Positions 54,614-63,852 of a stretch of 64,000 bases of DNA are shown piece by piece. The stretch's first letter is position 1; every line of letters begins with the position of its first letter. The notes under the pieces were generated by a model, which saw nothing but the letters and a program-made list of their open reading frames with translations, did no database searches and was not told where the DNA came from. Source of the DNA: Modestobacter sp. Leaf380 (GTDB lineage: Bacteria > Actinomycetota > Actinomycetes > Mycobacteriales > Geodermatophilaceae); the NCBI RefSeq assembly GCF_001424485.1, contig NZ_LMQC01000020.1:434001-498000 (forward strand). Direction: 5' to 3'. A program made the translations under genes and the position numbers.

Positions 54614-55728
54614 CAGATCCGCTCTCGGTTCCAGTAGGTGGGGCCGACCGCTTCAATGTAGTCGCTCCGCGCGACGAAGTACCCCTCGTCATCCAGCGTA
54701 ATCGGCAGTTCCGGCAGAGAGCGGGACGCGGGACCGAAGACCGGCTTGGCGCCCTGCGTGACGTCGAACTGCGACTGGTGGCACGGGCAGAGGATGCGGC
54801 TGGTCTCCTGTTCGTACAGCGACACCGGGCAACCGGCGTGCGTGCAGATCTTGGAGTAGGCGACGTAGTCGCCGTAGCCGAAGTCGGCCTGGCCCTCGCG
54901 GGGCTGCAGGTCGGCCATCTGCTCGGGGCGCAGGCGGATCAGCATGGTGGCGGCGTCGGCGGCGAAGTTGCCCCCCTCGACGGCCGGGAAGACCGTCTCC
55001 AGGGAGCCGGGCTCCTGGTCGCCGGGCCGGATCGGGGTGCCGTCGTCGCGGACCAGGCGGATGCCCTCGGCCCACGGGGTGGTGCCCAGCGGGTTGCCCT
55101 TGTTCGGGTTCTTGATCAGACCGCCCAGCGGGGCGATGAGCATGAGGCCCATGGCGCCGCCGGCGAAGCCCAGGCTGCGCCCGATCATCTTGCGGCGGGG
55201 GAAGCCGGTCTTGTCCAGCCCGCCCATCAGAGTCGCCGCCGTGGTCGAACGGTCGAACTGCGAGCCGTCGTGCTTGTCCTGCACGGCCGTCTCGTGGGGG
55301 AGGAGCTTCTTGACGAAGAGCACCAGGCCCACGCCGATGAAGACCAGCGCGCCGCCCATCGTCAGGCCCAGCAGCGGCGTGTAGAGCGCGCTCCAGCCGT
55401 TGTCGGTGGACGCCCACTGCCAGTTCGGCAGGAACCAGTCGGAGCCGAAGTACACGACCGCGAAGAGGACCGCGAACAGGCCGGCAGCGCCGAAGGCCAG
55501 GGAGACCTGGCGCTCGGCCTGCTTCTCCAGGCCGGAGCCCGGGGCCGGCGGCGGGTCGACGTGGAGGATCTCCACGCCGTCGTAGCGCGCCCCGAGCCGG
55601 TTGAGCTCTTCCGCGTCCATCCCCGCGAGCTGCTGGGGGGTGTAGTCGTCGTCCGGGCCGCCGTGCAGTGGGCCGGGGGTGTCGTCGCCGCCGTGCGAGC
55701 CGGGGCTGCGGTGGTCGGTGGTGCTCAC
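54613..55728 (-). CDS. qcrA: Cytochrome bc1 complex Rieske iron-sulfur subunit
   Basis: A 371-residue actinobacterial Rieske protein. Three N-terminal TM helices (about residues 70-185) are a lineage hallmark. The Rieske domain holds CTHAGC (about residue 295) and CPCHQS (about residue 311), giving the 2Cys/2His 2Fe-2S ligands, followed by the [12 protein letters not shown] loop. Its GTG start overlaps the qcrC stop (GTGA). Confidence 0.97.
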   Translation of the reverse strand: MSTTDHRSPGSHGGDDTPGPLHGGPDDDYTPQQLAGMDAEELNRLGARYDGVEILHVDPPPAPGSGLEKQAERQVSLAFGAAGLFAVLFAVVYFGSDWFLPNWQWASTDNGWSALYTPLLGLTMGGALVFIGVGLVLFVKKLLPHETAVQDKHDGSQFDRSTTAATLMGGLDKTGFPRRKMIGRSLGFAGGAMGLMLIAPLGGLIKNPNKGNPLGTTPWAEGIRLVRDDGTPIRPGDQEPGSLETVFPAVEGGNFAADAATMLIRLRPEQMADLQPREGQADFGYGDYVAYSKICTHAGCPVSLYEQETSRILCPCHQSQFDVTQGAKPVFGPASRSLPELPITLDDEGYFVARSDYIEAVGPTYWNRERI

Positions 55729-56609
55729 GCCTTGGTCCCCATCCAGAAGATCCCGAACAGCAGGGCGCCGATGCCGACGAGCCAGATGACCAGGCCCTCG
55801 GCGACCGGGCCGGCGCGGCCGATGCCCAGGCCACCCGGGTCGGCCTGCTCCTTGAGCGTCTGCACGTAGTCGATGATCGAGCGCTTCTCCTCGGGTGTGA
55901 GCTGGTTGTCCCCGAAGACCGGCATGTTCTCCGGCCCGGACAGCATCGCCGAGTAGATCTCGAGGTCGTTCGCGTCCTCGAGGCTGGGGGCGGCCTTGCC
56001 CGAGGACAGCGCCCCGCCCTCGCCGACGAAGTTGTGGCAGGAGGCGCAGTTGAGCCGGAACAGCTCGCCGCCCTCGGCGACGTCGCCCTCACGCAGGTCG
56101 CCCGAGGGCAGCGTGGGACCGCCGCCGTTGGCCTGCACGTAGGCCATCAGCTGGTCGATCTCCGCGTCGGAGAAGACAGCGGGCTTGCGGGCCGCGTCGG
56201 CTTCTTGACGGACGAGCGGCATGCGGCCGGTGTGCACCTGGAAGTAGACGGAGGCCTCGCCCACCCCGATCAGGGAGGGGCCGCGGTCGTCGACGCCCTG
56301 CAGGTTGCTGCCGTGGCAGGTGATGCAGGAACGCTCGTACAGGGCCTGACCGGCCTCTTCGGCGGAGGACTGGCTGGCGACCGCGTCGTCGGCGGCGTTG
56401 GCCGGCGCGACAGCGGAGTAGCCCACGCCGGTCAGCACCAGAGCGGCCATGAGGCCGGCGACGTTGGTCATCCGCCGACGCTGCTTGGAGCGCTTGCGGG
56501 CGCGGGCGGCATCGGCGGGGGCACCGGTGGAGCGGCGCAGGCGGGACAGCAGCCCGCCGGCGGGAGCCGACTCGGTGGGCACGTCGGGGGTGGGGTTCGT
56601 GGTGGACAC
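55725..56609 (-). CDS. qcrC: Cytochrome bc1 complex diheme cytochrome c subunit
   Basis: A 294-residue membrane protein with an N-terminal anchor (about residues 48-66), two c-type heme motifs CITCH (about residue 95) and CASCH (about residue 187), and a C-terminal TM helix. Two fused cytochrome c domains let it pass electrons directly to CtaC without a soluble cytochrome. A basic N-terminus (RKRSKQRRR) precedes the anchor. It follows ctaE by 7 bases. Confidence 0.97.
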   Translation of the reverse strand: MSTTNPTPDVPTESAPAGGLLSRLRRSTGAPADAARARKRSKQRRRMTNVAGLMAALVLTGVGYSAVAPANAADDAVASQSSAEEAGQALYERSCITCHGSNLQGVDDRGPSLIGVGEASVYFQVHTGRMPLVRQEADAARKPAVFSDAEIDQLMAYVQANGGGPTLPSGDLREGDVAEGGELFRLNCASCHNFVGEGGALSSGKAAPSLEDANDLEIYSAMLSGPENMPVFGDNQLTPEEKRSIIDYVQTLKEQADPGGLGIGRAGPVAEGLVIWLVGIGALLFGIFWMGTKA

Positions 56610-56616
56610 CGGTTCC

Positions 56617-57231
56617 CTAGCGGATCAGGTAGATCGTGGCGAAGAGCCCGACCCACACGACGTCGACGAAGTGCCAGTAGTAGGAGACCACGATCGCCGA
56701 GGTCGCCTGTGCTGGCGTGAATCGGCCCATGGTGGACCGGATGAGCACGAACACGAAGGCCACGAGGCCGCCGATGACGTGCAGGGCGTGGAAGCCGGTG
56801 GTCAGGAAGAAGACCGAGCCGTAGGTCGACGAGGAGATCGTCGTGCCGTGCTCGGTCACGAGCACGCGGTACTCGTTGGCCTGGCCCAGGACGAAGACCA
56901 GGCCCATCACGAAGGTGACCGTGAACCAGCGGCGGAGCCCGTAGACGTTGCCGTTCTCCGCGGCGAAGACGCCCAGCTGGCAGGTCACCGAGGAGGCGAC
57001 CAGGATCAGCGTGAAGACCAGCGCGTAGGGCACGTCGAGCTCGGTCGGCGCCGGTGGCCAGGGGTCACCTGCCCGGGCGCGCGCGGTGAAGTACATGGCG
57101 AACAGTCCGGCGAAGAACATCAGCTCGCTGGCGAGCCAGATGATCGTGCCGACGCTGACCATGTTCGGTCGGGTCAGGGAGTGCACCCGCGAGGTGTCGA
57201 AGGTGCTGCTCGCCACGGGGGCCGTTGTCAC
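56617..57231 (-). CDS. ctaE: Cytochrome c oxidase subunit III
   Basis: A 204-residue subunit III with five TM helices, starting in [29 protein letters not shown] (Glu in helix 1 region as in the family) and ending [23 protein letters not shown] with the conserved YWHFVDxxW. It heads the ctaE-qcrC-qcrA-qcrB operon, the standard actinobacterial order. Its partner subunits ctaC and ctaF are 5 kb away on the opposite strand; ctaD is not in the window. Confidence 0.97.
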   Translation of the reverse strand: MTTAPVASSTFDTSRVHSLTRPNMVSVGTIIWLASELMFFAGLFAMYFTARARAGDPWPPAPTELDVPYALVFTLILVASSVTCQLGVFAAENGNVYGLRRWFTVTFVMGLVFVLGQANEYRVLVTEHGTTISSSTYGSVFFLTTGFHALHVIGGLVAFVFVLIRSTMGRFTPAQATSAIVVSYYWHFVDVVWVGLFATIYLIR

Positions 57232-57447
57232 AGGCTCATCATGGCATCGGTGCAGCCGGTGGACGACCGGGGGTGCACCCGCGTGGCGAACCCGGGAGGT
57301 GCCTGTGGGTCCGCTGCCGACGAAGCCGCTGACCAGGCCGGTGCCGGTCGGGACGGGTGGTGCGCGAGGGGCCCCGGGAACCGGTCCTCACGCGCACGGG
57401 GGCGCGGGTGAGGAGTGGGTGTGGCCGAGGGCACTAGGGTCGCGGTC

Positions 57448-57861
57448 GTGAGTCCTGCCGCCGCACCGGCCACCGTGCTGGTCTTCAGCCAGCGCGCCGA
57501 CGTGCGTGACGCCGTCCGCACTGCCGTGGGCCGGTTCCCGGCCGTCGACGTCGGGCCCGTCGAGTACCTGGAGTGCACCACCGGCGCCGAGGTCGTCGCC
57601 GCGGTCGACTCGGGACGGGTGGACCTCTGCGTCCTCGACGGTGAGGCACAGCCCACCGGTGGCATGGGCATCGCGCGCCAGCTGAAGGACGAGGTCGCCG
57701 AGTGCCCACCGGTGGTCGTCCTCATCGCACGTCAGGCCGACCGGTGGCTCGCCCACTGGTCGATGGCCGAGGCCACGTTGGCCCACCCGGTCGACCCGCT
57801 CGTGGCTCCCGACGTCGTCGCCGGGCTGTTGCGTGCCCGTCGCCCGGCCGTCCACGGCTGA
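57448..57861 (+). CDS. Receiver-like protein (degenerate response-regulator fold)
   Basis: A 137-residue protein of alternating strands and helices: [76 protein letters not shown] and [16 protein letters not shown]. It looks like a CheY-type receiver with the phospho-acceptor Asp in [12 protein letters not shown]. The acidic pair after strand 1 is replaced (VFSQR) and the KP at strand 5 reads HPVDP, so canonical phosphorylation is doubtful. No output domain. TAGGGT lies exactly 7 bases before GTG 57448. It ends 4 bases before trpD. Confidence 0.72.
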   Translation: MSPAAAPATVLVFSQRADVRDAVRTAVGRFPAVDVGPVEYLECTTGAEVVAAVDSGRVDLCVLDGEAQPTGGMGIARQLKDEVAECPPVVVLIARQADRWLAHWSMAEATLAHPVDPLVAPDVVAGLLRARRPAVHG

Positions 57862-57865
57862 ACCG

Positions 57866-58918
57866 GTGACCACACCCACCCCGACCTGGTCGGGGCTGCT
57901 GACGCGCCTGTTGCGGCGCGAGGACCTGGCCCAGGCCGACACCGCCTGGGCGATGGGCGAGATCATGGCCGGCGCCGCGACACCGGCGCAGGTGGCCGGC
58001 TTCGTGGTGGCCCTGCGCGCCAAGGGCGAGGCGCCCGACGAGGTCGCCGGGATGGCCGCCACGATGCTCGACCAGGCCGTGGCGGTGGACCTCCCCCTGG
58101 CGTGCGTCGACATCGTCGGCACCGGTGGCGACGGCATGCACACGGTGAACATCTCGACGATGGCCGCGCTCGTGACAGCCGCGGTGGGCGTGCCGGTCGC
58201 CAAGCACGGCAACCGGGCGGCGTCGTCGTCCTCGGGGTCGGCCGACGTGCTCGAGGCGCTCGGTGTCGCGATCGACCTGCCGGCGGCCGGGGTCGCGCGC
58301 TGCGTCACCGAGGCCGGCATCGGGTTCTTCTTCGCCTCGGTCTTCCACCAGGGGATGCGCCATGCCGCCGCTCCGCGCCGCGAGCTGGGCATCGGCACCG
58401 TCTTCAACTTCCTGGGTCCGCTCACCAACCCGGCCCGGCCGGTGGCCGCGGCGATCGGTTGCGCCGACGCCCGGATGGCCCCGGTCCTGGCCGCGGTGCT
58501 GGCGGGTCGGGGCAACCGTGCGCTCGTCTTCCGCGGGGACGACGGCCTCGACGAGCTCACCACCGCCACCACGTCGGCGGTCTGGGTCGTCCGGGACGGC
58601 GAGGTCGTGCCCGACCGGGTCGACCCGCTCGCCCTGGGCATCGCCGACCCCGGACCCAATGCCCTGCGCGGTGGCGACCCGGCCTACAACGCCGACGTCG
58701 TGCGCCGGTTGGTCGGCGGGGAGACCGGCCCGGTGCGGGACGCGGTCCTGCTCAACGCAGCGGCGGCGTTGACCGCCTTCGACGAGCGGGGTGGCCGCCT
58801 GCACGACCAGCTGGCCGAGGGGCTGGGACGGGCCGCCGCCGCCGTGGACGACGGGCGGGCCGCGGCGGTGCTCGAGCGGTGGTCCCGGGTCAGCCAGCAG
58901 GTACGCGCAGGCTCCTGA
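57866..58918 (+). CDS. trpD: Anthranilate phosphoribosyltransferase
   Basis: Joins anthranilate and PRPP in tryptophan synthesis. The 350-residue protein has the N-terminal helical domain and the diphosphate-binding [14 protein letters not shown]. It also has [21 protein letters not shown] and [15 protein letters not shown] 57866 (4 bases after the previous stop) gives a normal length; an in-frame GTG at 57833 overlaps the preceding gene. Other trp genes are absent from the window, and the location beside ctaE matches mycobacteria (Rv2192c-Rv2193). Confidence 0.95.
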   Translation: MTTPTPTWSGLLTRLLRREDLAQADTAWAMGEIMAGAATPAQVAGFVVALRAKGEAPDEVAGMAATMLDQAVAVDLPLACVDIVGTGGDGMHTVNISTMAALVTAAVGVPVAKHGNRAASSSSGSADVLEALGVAIDLPAAGVARCVTEAGIGFFFASVFHQGMRHAAAPRRELGIGTVFNFLGPLTNPARPVAAAIGCADARMAPVLAAVLAGRGNRALVFRGDDGLDELTTATTSAVWVVRDGEVVPDRVDPLALGIADPGPNALRGGDPAYNADVVRRLVGGETGPVRDAVLLNAAAALTAFDERGGRLHDQLAEGLGRAAAAVDDGRAAAVLERWSRVSQQVRAGS

Positions 58919-58943
58919 GGCGCTGCCCCCGGCGGCGCCTCAG
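58915..58943. terminator. Bidirectional terminator overlapping two stop codons
   Basis: Nine-base arms (CTGAGGCGC and GCGCCTCAG) enclose an 11-base loop and include the ends of both trpD and the convergent Lrp-type gene. Confidence 0.6.
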
Positions 58944-59218
58944 TCCAGGCCGAGGGAGAACGCCGACTCCAGGTCGTGCTGGGAGTAGGCGCGGAAGGCG
59001 ATGTGGGTCGCGGTGTCGACGACGCCGGGGACCTTGTTGATCCGCCCGGCGACGACGTCGGCGATCTGGTCAAACTCGCGGACCCGGACCAGGGCGACCA
59101 GGTCGACGTCGCCGGCGACGGAGTAGACCTCGCTGACCCCGTCGAGGTCGGCGATGGCCTGGGCGACCTCGCCGATCGAGTCGGTCGCGGCGTCGATCAT
59201 GACGATGGCGGTGATCAC
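58940..59218 (-). CDS. Stand-alone Lrp/AsnC ligand-binding (RAM) domain protein
   Basis: A 92-residue protein consisting only of the RAM/AsnC_trans_reg domain: VITAIVMIDAATDSIGEVAQAIADLDGVSEVYSVAGDVDLVALVRVREFDQIADVVAGRINKVPGVVDTATHIAF. There is no HTH domain, so it cannot bind DNA alone; single-domain versions oligomerise and bind amino acids. TAGCCT lies 7 bases before GTG 59218 (leaderless layout). The start overlaps the stop of the nuclease gene (GTGA). Confidence 0.9.
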   Translation of the reverse strand: MITAIVMIDAATDSIGEVAQAIADLDGVSEVYSVAGDVDLVALVRVREFDQIADVVAGRINKVPGVVDTATHIAFRAYSQHDLESAFSLGLD

Positions 59219-61188
59219 ACCCGGGAGGCTAGCGCCGCCCGCGTCCGTCGGCCGTCCGCGCGTCCGCGGGTCGGGCGGACGCGGTCGGGCTGGGAGCTGG
59301 TGCGCAGGGACCGCGAGTCCCCGAAGGGGTCCCGGGCGTCCCGGCCGGCCTCCACGAGGTCCAGGAAGCCGCTGAACGCCCCCGTGCCGGGGACCGGGCT
59401 GGCCAGGGTGCCGGTGACGTCGACGAGCCGGGTGCCGGGCTTCTCCATCCAGCGCAGCACCAGCTCCGTCTCGTCCACGGTGGCGGCCAGCTCGTCCTCG
59501 GGCCCTGTCGGCGTCTCCGCGGTGGCCCGCAGCCCCTCCAGGTGGGCCCGCACGGAGGTGCCCCGCTCCGCGACCCCGGCGGCGACGAGGCGGCCCCGGC
59601 GGACCACCGACAGGGCCCAGCCGCCGGCCCCGTCGGGTCGGGCCAGGGTCAGCTCGGACACCGCGGCCAGCAGCTCCAGCCGCTGCCGGCGGCGGACGGC
59701 GCGGACCAGGACCGCGACCCGGTCGCGGAGCACGGCCGCGTCCTCGAACCGGCCCTCGGTGGCCAGCCGGTTGACGCGGGCCAGCAGCGGTGCGCACAGC
59801 TCCCGGGGGTCGGTGGAGACGGCCGCGGCGAAGACGGCGGCGACGGAGGCGTACTCCTCCCGGGACTGGGCGCCGGTGCACGGGGCCCCGCACCGGCCCA
59901 TGTCGGCCAGGGCGCACGCGGTGCCGGTCCCGCTGGGGGACAGTCGGCCGCTGCACTGGCGCAGCGGGAGGGACTCGTGCACCGCGGCCACCGCGGCGTC
60001 GGCCGCCCGCCGGTCGGGGAAGGGGCCCAGGAAGACCCCGGCGCCGGGCCGCACGCGACGGACCACCGAGAGGCGCGGGAACGGCTCCTGGGTCAACCGC
60101 ACCCACAGCGCCCGCTCGGGGAACCGGCTGCGCTTGTTGTACCGGGGCTTGTGCTCGGCGATCAGCCGCAGCTCGCGGACGGCGGCCTCCAGGTCGTGCG
60201 CGCAGGGCAGCGCCTCCACCCGCTGGGCAAGCGTCACCATCTCGGTCATCCGGCTGCGCTGCTCACCGGCGGAGAAGTAGCTGCGCACCCGGGACCGCAG
60301 GTCCGTCGACGTCCCCACGTAGAGGGGCTCGTCGCGGGGCCCGCGGAAGACGTAGACGCCGGGGCCGTGCGGCACGTGTGCCGCCAGGTGCCGCTTCTTG
60401 CGTCGGGCCGGGTCGACCTGCCGGGTCAGCCCGGTGAGCTCCTCCAGCGAGGTCACGCCGAGGGGGCCGAGGCGTTCGAAGAGGCCGTGCAGGACGTCGA
60501 CGGTGGCCCGGGCGTCGTCCAGGGCGCGGTGGGTCGGGGTCGTCCGGGCGGAGAAGAAGGGCGCCAGCGTGCCCAGCTTGCAGTTGGGCACCTCGTCGCG
60601 GGTGAGCAGCCGCCGGGCCAGCACCGCGGTGTCCACCGAGGCGAAGGCGGGCCAGGACAGCCCGGTCGACGCGCACGCGGCCGTCAGGAAGCCCAGGTCG
60701 AAGGGCGCGTTGTGCGCGACCAGGACGGTGCCGCGGGTGAACTCCAGGAAGTGCGGCAGCACCGAGTCGATGCGCGGTGCGGCGGCGACCATCATCGAGG
60801 TGATCCCGGTGAGCACGCTGATGTAGGGCGGGATCTCCACGCCCGGGTCGACCAGCGTCTGGAACTCCCCGACGACCTGGCCGGCCCGCACCTTGACCGC
60901 GCCGATCTCGGTGATCGCGCAGTCGGTCGGGGAGCCGCCGGTGGTCTCCAGGTCGACCACGACGAACGTGACGTCGGCCAGCGGGGTGCCCAGGTCGTCG
61001 ATGGTGACCTGCTCGTAGCGGCCCGCGGTGGGCGGCACACGCAGGTCCAGCGAGAGGCGGGGCGCAGGGGTGGCGGGCACGTCGCGGAAGGTAGGCAGGG
61101 GGTCCGACAGTCCTGCGGAGGACGCGCCGCGCGCACTCGAACACACGTGCGGGTGAGGGCTCCCCGGGCCGGCTGGCGTGGGCTGCAT
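59215..61188 (-). CDS. DEDDh 3'-5' exonuclease fused to a UvrC/Cho-like GIY-YIG nuclease
   Basis: A 657-residue two-nuclease protein. Residues about 60-245 form a DnaQ-type exonuclease: FVVVDLETTGG (ExoI), the AHNAPFDLGFL segment (ExoII) and HRALDDARATVDVLHGL (ExoIII-epsilon, with His). Residues about 270-360 hold a GIY-YIG domain (GPGVYVFRGPRDEPLYVGTSTDLRSRVRSYF, HKPRYNKRSR), and a UvrC-like helical part (C-rich CSGRLSPSGTGTACALADMGRCGAPC, then FEDAAVLRDRV) follows. This matches mycobacterial Rv2191. A DNA-repair role is likely. ATG 61188 is provisional; a GTG near 61084 (VPATPAPRL) may be the true start. Confidence 0.9.
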   Translation of the reverse strand: MQPTPAGPGSPHPHVCSSARGASSAGLSDPLPTFRDVPATPAPRLSLDLRVPPTAGRYEQVTIDDLGTPLADVTFVVVDLETTGGSPTDCAITEIGAVKVRAGQVVGEFQTLVDPGVEIPPYISVLTGITSMMVAAAPRIDSVLPHFLEFTRGTVLVAHNAPFDLGFLTAACASTGLSWPAFASVDTAVLARRLLTRDEVPNCKLGTLAPFFSARTTPTHRALDDARATVDVLHGLFERLGPLGVTSLEELTGLTRQVDPARRKKRHLAAHVPHGPGVYVFRGPRDEPLYVGTSTDLRSRVRSYFSAGEQRSRMTEMVTLAQRVEALPCAHDLEAAVRELRLIAEHKPRYNKRSRFPERALWVRLTQEPFPRLSVVRRVRPGAGVFLGPFPDRRAADAAVAAVHESLPLRQCSGRLSPSGTGTACALADMGRCGAPCTGAQSREEYASVAAVFAAAVSTDPRELCAPLLARVNRLATEGRFEDAAVLRDRVAVLVRAVRRRQRLELLAAVSELTLARPDGAGGWALSVVRRGRLVAAGVAERGTSVRAHLEGLRATAETPTGPEDELAATVDETELVLRWMEKPGTRLVDVTGTLASPVPGTGAFSGFLDLVEAGRDARDPFGDSRSLRTSSQPDRVRPTRGRADGRRTRAALASRV

Positions 61189-61261
61189 CACCGGGGCACC
61201 CTCTGCTCGTTGTGCAGTGCGCCCGACACCGACGTCGGGCGCTGGACGGGAGGTGGACCCG

Positions 61262-62992
61262 GTGCGACGGCGCTCGCTGGGCCCGGTGCTGGCCGCCCTC
61301 GTCGTCCCCGCCGTGCTGGTGGGCACGCTGTCCGCAGGGACCGTTCCGGCGGTCGCGGCCCCCAGCTCGCAGCCGGGCGGCACCACGGGGGTGCTGGACA
61401 GCGCTGAGCTGAGTGCCCTGCAGGAGCAGGCCGCGCAGGTGCAGACCGACCTCCAGGACCGGCAGGCCGCCGTCACCGCCGCACAGCAGCAGCTCGACGC
61501 CGCGCAGGCCGAGGCGGACGCCGCCACGCAGGCGGTGGCCGATGCCGCGGACGCGCTGGGCCGGGAGCGGCTGGCGGTGGGGGAGTACGCCTCGGCCGTC
61601 TACCGCGACGGGGGTGCCCCCACGCCGCTCGGGCTGCTCCTCGGCGGGGCCGACCCGGGCGACGTGGTGTCCGCGATGGGCTACCTGGACGTGGTGGACG
61701 CCCGTACCGCCGAGGTGCTCGCCGGTGCCGAGAGCCGGCGGCAGGGGGCGCTGGCCCGTCAGGCCGCTGCCGACCAGGCGTTGGCCGGCAGTCGGGCACA
61801 GGCGGACCTGGTGGCGGCGGAGAGCGGTCGGCTGGAGGCCGCCGCCGCGGCGGTGACCACGGAGCTGGACCGGGCGCTGGGGGTCGTGGACCGCCAGCTC
61901 GCGCAGCTGCAGGCCGAGCAGCTGGACGTCAACGCCGCCACCGCCGCGAACTGGCGCGCCTACGTGGACCAGCTCGCGGCAGCGGGCGTGGCACTGCCGC
62001 CGGCCACCGCGTTGCGTGACCCGGTCGCCGGGCTGCCCGCGGGGTTGGTCCCGGTCGGCGGGGTCACCGGGGCCGCCCAGGCCGGGGCGGCCCAGTTGCC
62101 GCGCCAGCCCAGCTCGCTGCTGGTGCTGCCCGCCGAGACGGTGGCCGCGGTCAGTGCCGCGATGGCCGACCTGGGGCTGCCCTACGTGCCGGGGACGGCG
62201 GGTCCGGAGTCCTTCGACTGCGGATCGCTGGTCCAGACGGCCTACGGCGCGGCCGGGGTGGTCCTGCCCGGCACCCAGGGCGAGCTGTTCGCGTCCACTG
62301 CCCCGGTCGAGCCGGCCGACGTGCTGCCCGGTGACCTGGTCTTCCTGGGGACGCCGGAGTCCGGGCTGGGCCACGTGGGCCTGGCCCTGGACCGCCAGAC
62401 GATGCTGGCCGCGGACGGCCGGGCGGGCGCGGTCGTCGTCCGCACGCTGCCGGCGGACCAGGTGCTGGGCATCGGGCGGCCCAGCCTGGCCACCCGGGAC
62501 GCCGTGGACGTGCCGGGACCCACGGCTGGTGCGCTCCCGGTCGAGTGCGGCAACCCGGTGTACCCGGCCAGCTACGACGGCAGCCGGTCCTGGGGCGGGT
62601 ACCCCAACGGGCTGATCCCGCCCTCGGCCATGTGCCCGCTCGGGGTGGGCGGCCACACGCTGCGGTGCGACGCCGCCGCGGCCTGGCGCGCGCTGTCGGC
62701 AGCCTTCGCCGGGCAGTTCGGCGCCCCCCTGTGCATCACCGACTCCTACCGCAGCTACGCCGGCCAGGTGACCCTCTACGGCCAGAAGCCCGCGCTGGCG
62801 GCGGTGCCCGGCACCAGCAACCACGGGTGGGGCCTGGCGGTGGACCTGTGCGGGGGCGTGGAGTCCTTCGGGACGACGCAGTACGTGTGGATGGCCGCCA
62901 ACGCCGGCCGCTTCGGCTTCGTGCACCCGACCTGGGCAGACCAGGGCAACGGGCGCGAGGAGCCGTGGCACTGGGAGTACGCGGCCACCTGA
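61262..62992 (+). CDS. Secreted wall hydrolase: NlpC/P60 endopeptidase plus VanY-type carboxypeptidase
   Basis: A 576-residue exported protein: Arg-rich signal peptide (about 1-33), a long coiled coil (40-225, QEQAAQVQTDLQDRQAAVTAAQQQLD...), an NlpC/P60 domain (about 285-400) with Cys320 in SFDCGSLVQTAYG and His371 in GLGHVGLALD, and a C-terminal D-Ala-D-Ala carboxypeptidase/peptidase M15-type domain. The M15 part has SYRSYAGQ, SNHGWGLAVD (His521, Asp528) and PWHWEY (His570). RipA-like proteins normally lack the second enzyme, so this is bifunctional. It is divergent from the nuclease, as in mycobacteria (Rv2190c region). Confidence 0.9.
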   Translation: MRRRSLGPVLAALVVPAVLVGTLSAGTVPAVAAPSSQPGGTTGVLDSAELSALQEQAAQVQTDLQDRQAAVTAAQQQLDAAQAEADAATQAVADAADALGRERLAVGEYASAVYRDGGAPTPLGLLLGGADPGDVVSAMGYLDVVDARTAEVLAGAESRRQGALARQAAADQALAGSRAQADLVAAESGRLEAAAAAVTTELDRALGVVDRQLAQLQAEQLDVNAATAANWRAYVDQLAAAGVALPPATALRDPVAGLPAGLVPVGGVTGAAQAGAAQLPRQPSSLLVLPAETVAAVSAAMADLGLPYVPGTAGPESFDCGSLVQTAYGAAGVVLPGTQGELFASTAPVEPADVLPGDLVFLGTPESGLGHVGLALDRQTMLAADGRAGAVVVRTLPADQVLGIGRPSLATRDAVDVPGPTAGALPVECGNPVYPASYDGSRSWGGYPNGLIPPSAMCPLGVGGHTLRCDAAAAWRALSAAFAGQFGAPLCITDSYRSYAGQVTLYGQKPALAAVPGTSNHGWGLAVDLCGGVESFGTTQYVWMAANAGRFGFVHPTWADQGNGREEPWHWEYAAT

Positions 62993-63081
62993 CCGTTCGC
63001 GCCACCGGAATTGTCGGTGGTGCGTCCTAGCGTCCGCGGCGACGGACCGACCGGTCCGGCGACCGTTGCCAGGAGGCTCCC

Positions 63082-63471
63082 GTGCTCATCGACTGCGACA
63101 CCTGCACCGTCCGCGGCCAGGGGTGTGACGACTGCGTCGTCACCGTCCTGCTCGGGGCCCCGCCGGGGTGGCGGGGGAGCGACCCGACCGTGGTCCCGAT
63201 GACGCGGCGGCCCACGCTGGCAGACCGCCTGGGCGACCGTCGGGGCGCTGTGGGGGCCGCGCCCGACGAGGTGGTCGCGGGGCTGGGCGCCGCGCTGGTC
63301 TCCGGTCCCGCCGGGAGCGGTCCCGACACGCCCGGGGTGCAGGGTGACCGGGCTCGCGGGGTGGTCGTCGAGCTGGACGACGTGGAGCGTCGGGCCGTCC
63401 GGGCGTTGGCAGAGGTTGGCCTGGTCCCGCCGCTGCGGCACCAACCCCCGACGAGCCGCGAGGTGGGCTGA
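63082..63471 (+). CDS. Conserved actinobacterial CxxC protein
   Basis: A 129-residue protein starting LIDCDTCTVRGQGCDDCVVTVLLG: Cys5, Cys8, Cys15 and Cys18 make a CxxC-x6-CxxC site, probably for zinc. The rest is low-complexity with a C-terminal helix (VVVELDDVERRAVRALAEVGLVPPLR). AGGAGG lies 6 bases before GTG 63082. The same N-terminal motif recurs in actinobacteria near this locus to my knowledge. Function unknown. Confidence 0.8.
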   Translation: MLIDCDTCTVRGQGCDDCVVTVLLGAPPGWRGSDPTVVPMTRRPTLADRLGDRRGAVGAAPDEVVAGLGAALVSGPAGSGPDTPGVQGDRARGVVVELDDVERRAVRALAEVGLVPPLRHQPPTSREVG

Positions 63472-63571
63472 GAGCCAGCCGGGGCCGCGTGCGTCGGATC
63501 TGGCAGGACCTGTCGACCGACGGGTGTCCCTCTTGGCACATGGTCGACCCGATCGGGCCCGATGTGACTCG

Positions 63572-63600
63572 TTGTCTCGGTCCGGTCACGCCCGTACGGT
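63572..63600 (+). promoter_or_regulatory. Promoter for the riboswitch transcript
   Basis: TTGTCT (63572-63577) and TACGGT (63595-63600) are separated by 17 bases. Transcription would begin near 63607, about 45 bases before the aptamer. Confidence 0.5.
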
Positions 63601-63652
63601 GTCCTTCGTCCGGTCGGGCACACGTCACCTCATCGGGTGACCTCGGCCGGTC

Positions 63653-63823
63653 ACCGCCGAACTGCTCGTCCCCCGGGGCGGGCGGACCGGGGACCCACCG
63701 CAGTCCTGGGGTGAGTTCTCGCGCGGGCCACCTCGGTGACCCGCACGCGCCGATCCCGGTCGGAGCGCAGAGATAGGGCGTCGTCTTCCACGCCCGAACC
63801 CGTCAGCTAACTCGGTAGGCGGT
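63653..63823 (+). promoter_or_regulatory. c-di-AMP riboswitch (ydaO-yuaA type)
   Basis: The segment matches the ydaO consensus in order: ACCGCCGAACTGCTCGTCC at the 5' side, GGGGACCCACCGC and GGGGTGAGTTCTC in the middle, then an AGGGCG turn and CCCGAACCCGTCAGCTAACT-type 3' core, ending GTAGGCGGT. The P1 arms ACCGCC (63653-63658) and GGCGGT (63818-63823) pair. This class turns expression off when c-di-AMP is bound and in actinobacteria typically precedes cell-wall hydrolase or resuscitation-factor genes, consistent with the exported protein that follows. I have not run a covariance model. Confidence 0.88.
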
Positions 63824-63852
63824 CAGACGTGGAAGAAGGAGCTCGCGCGCCC

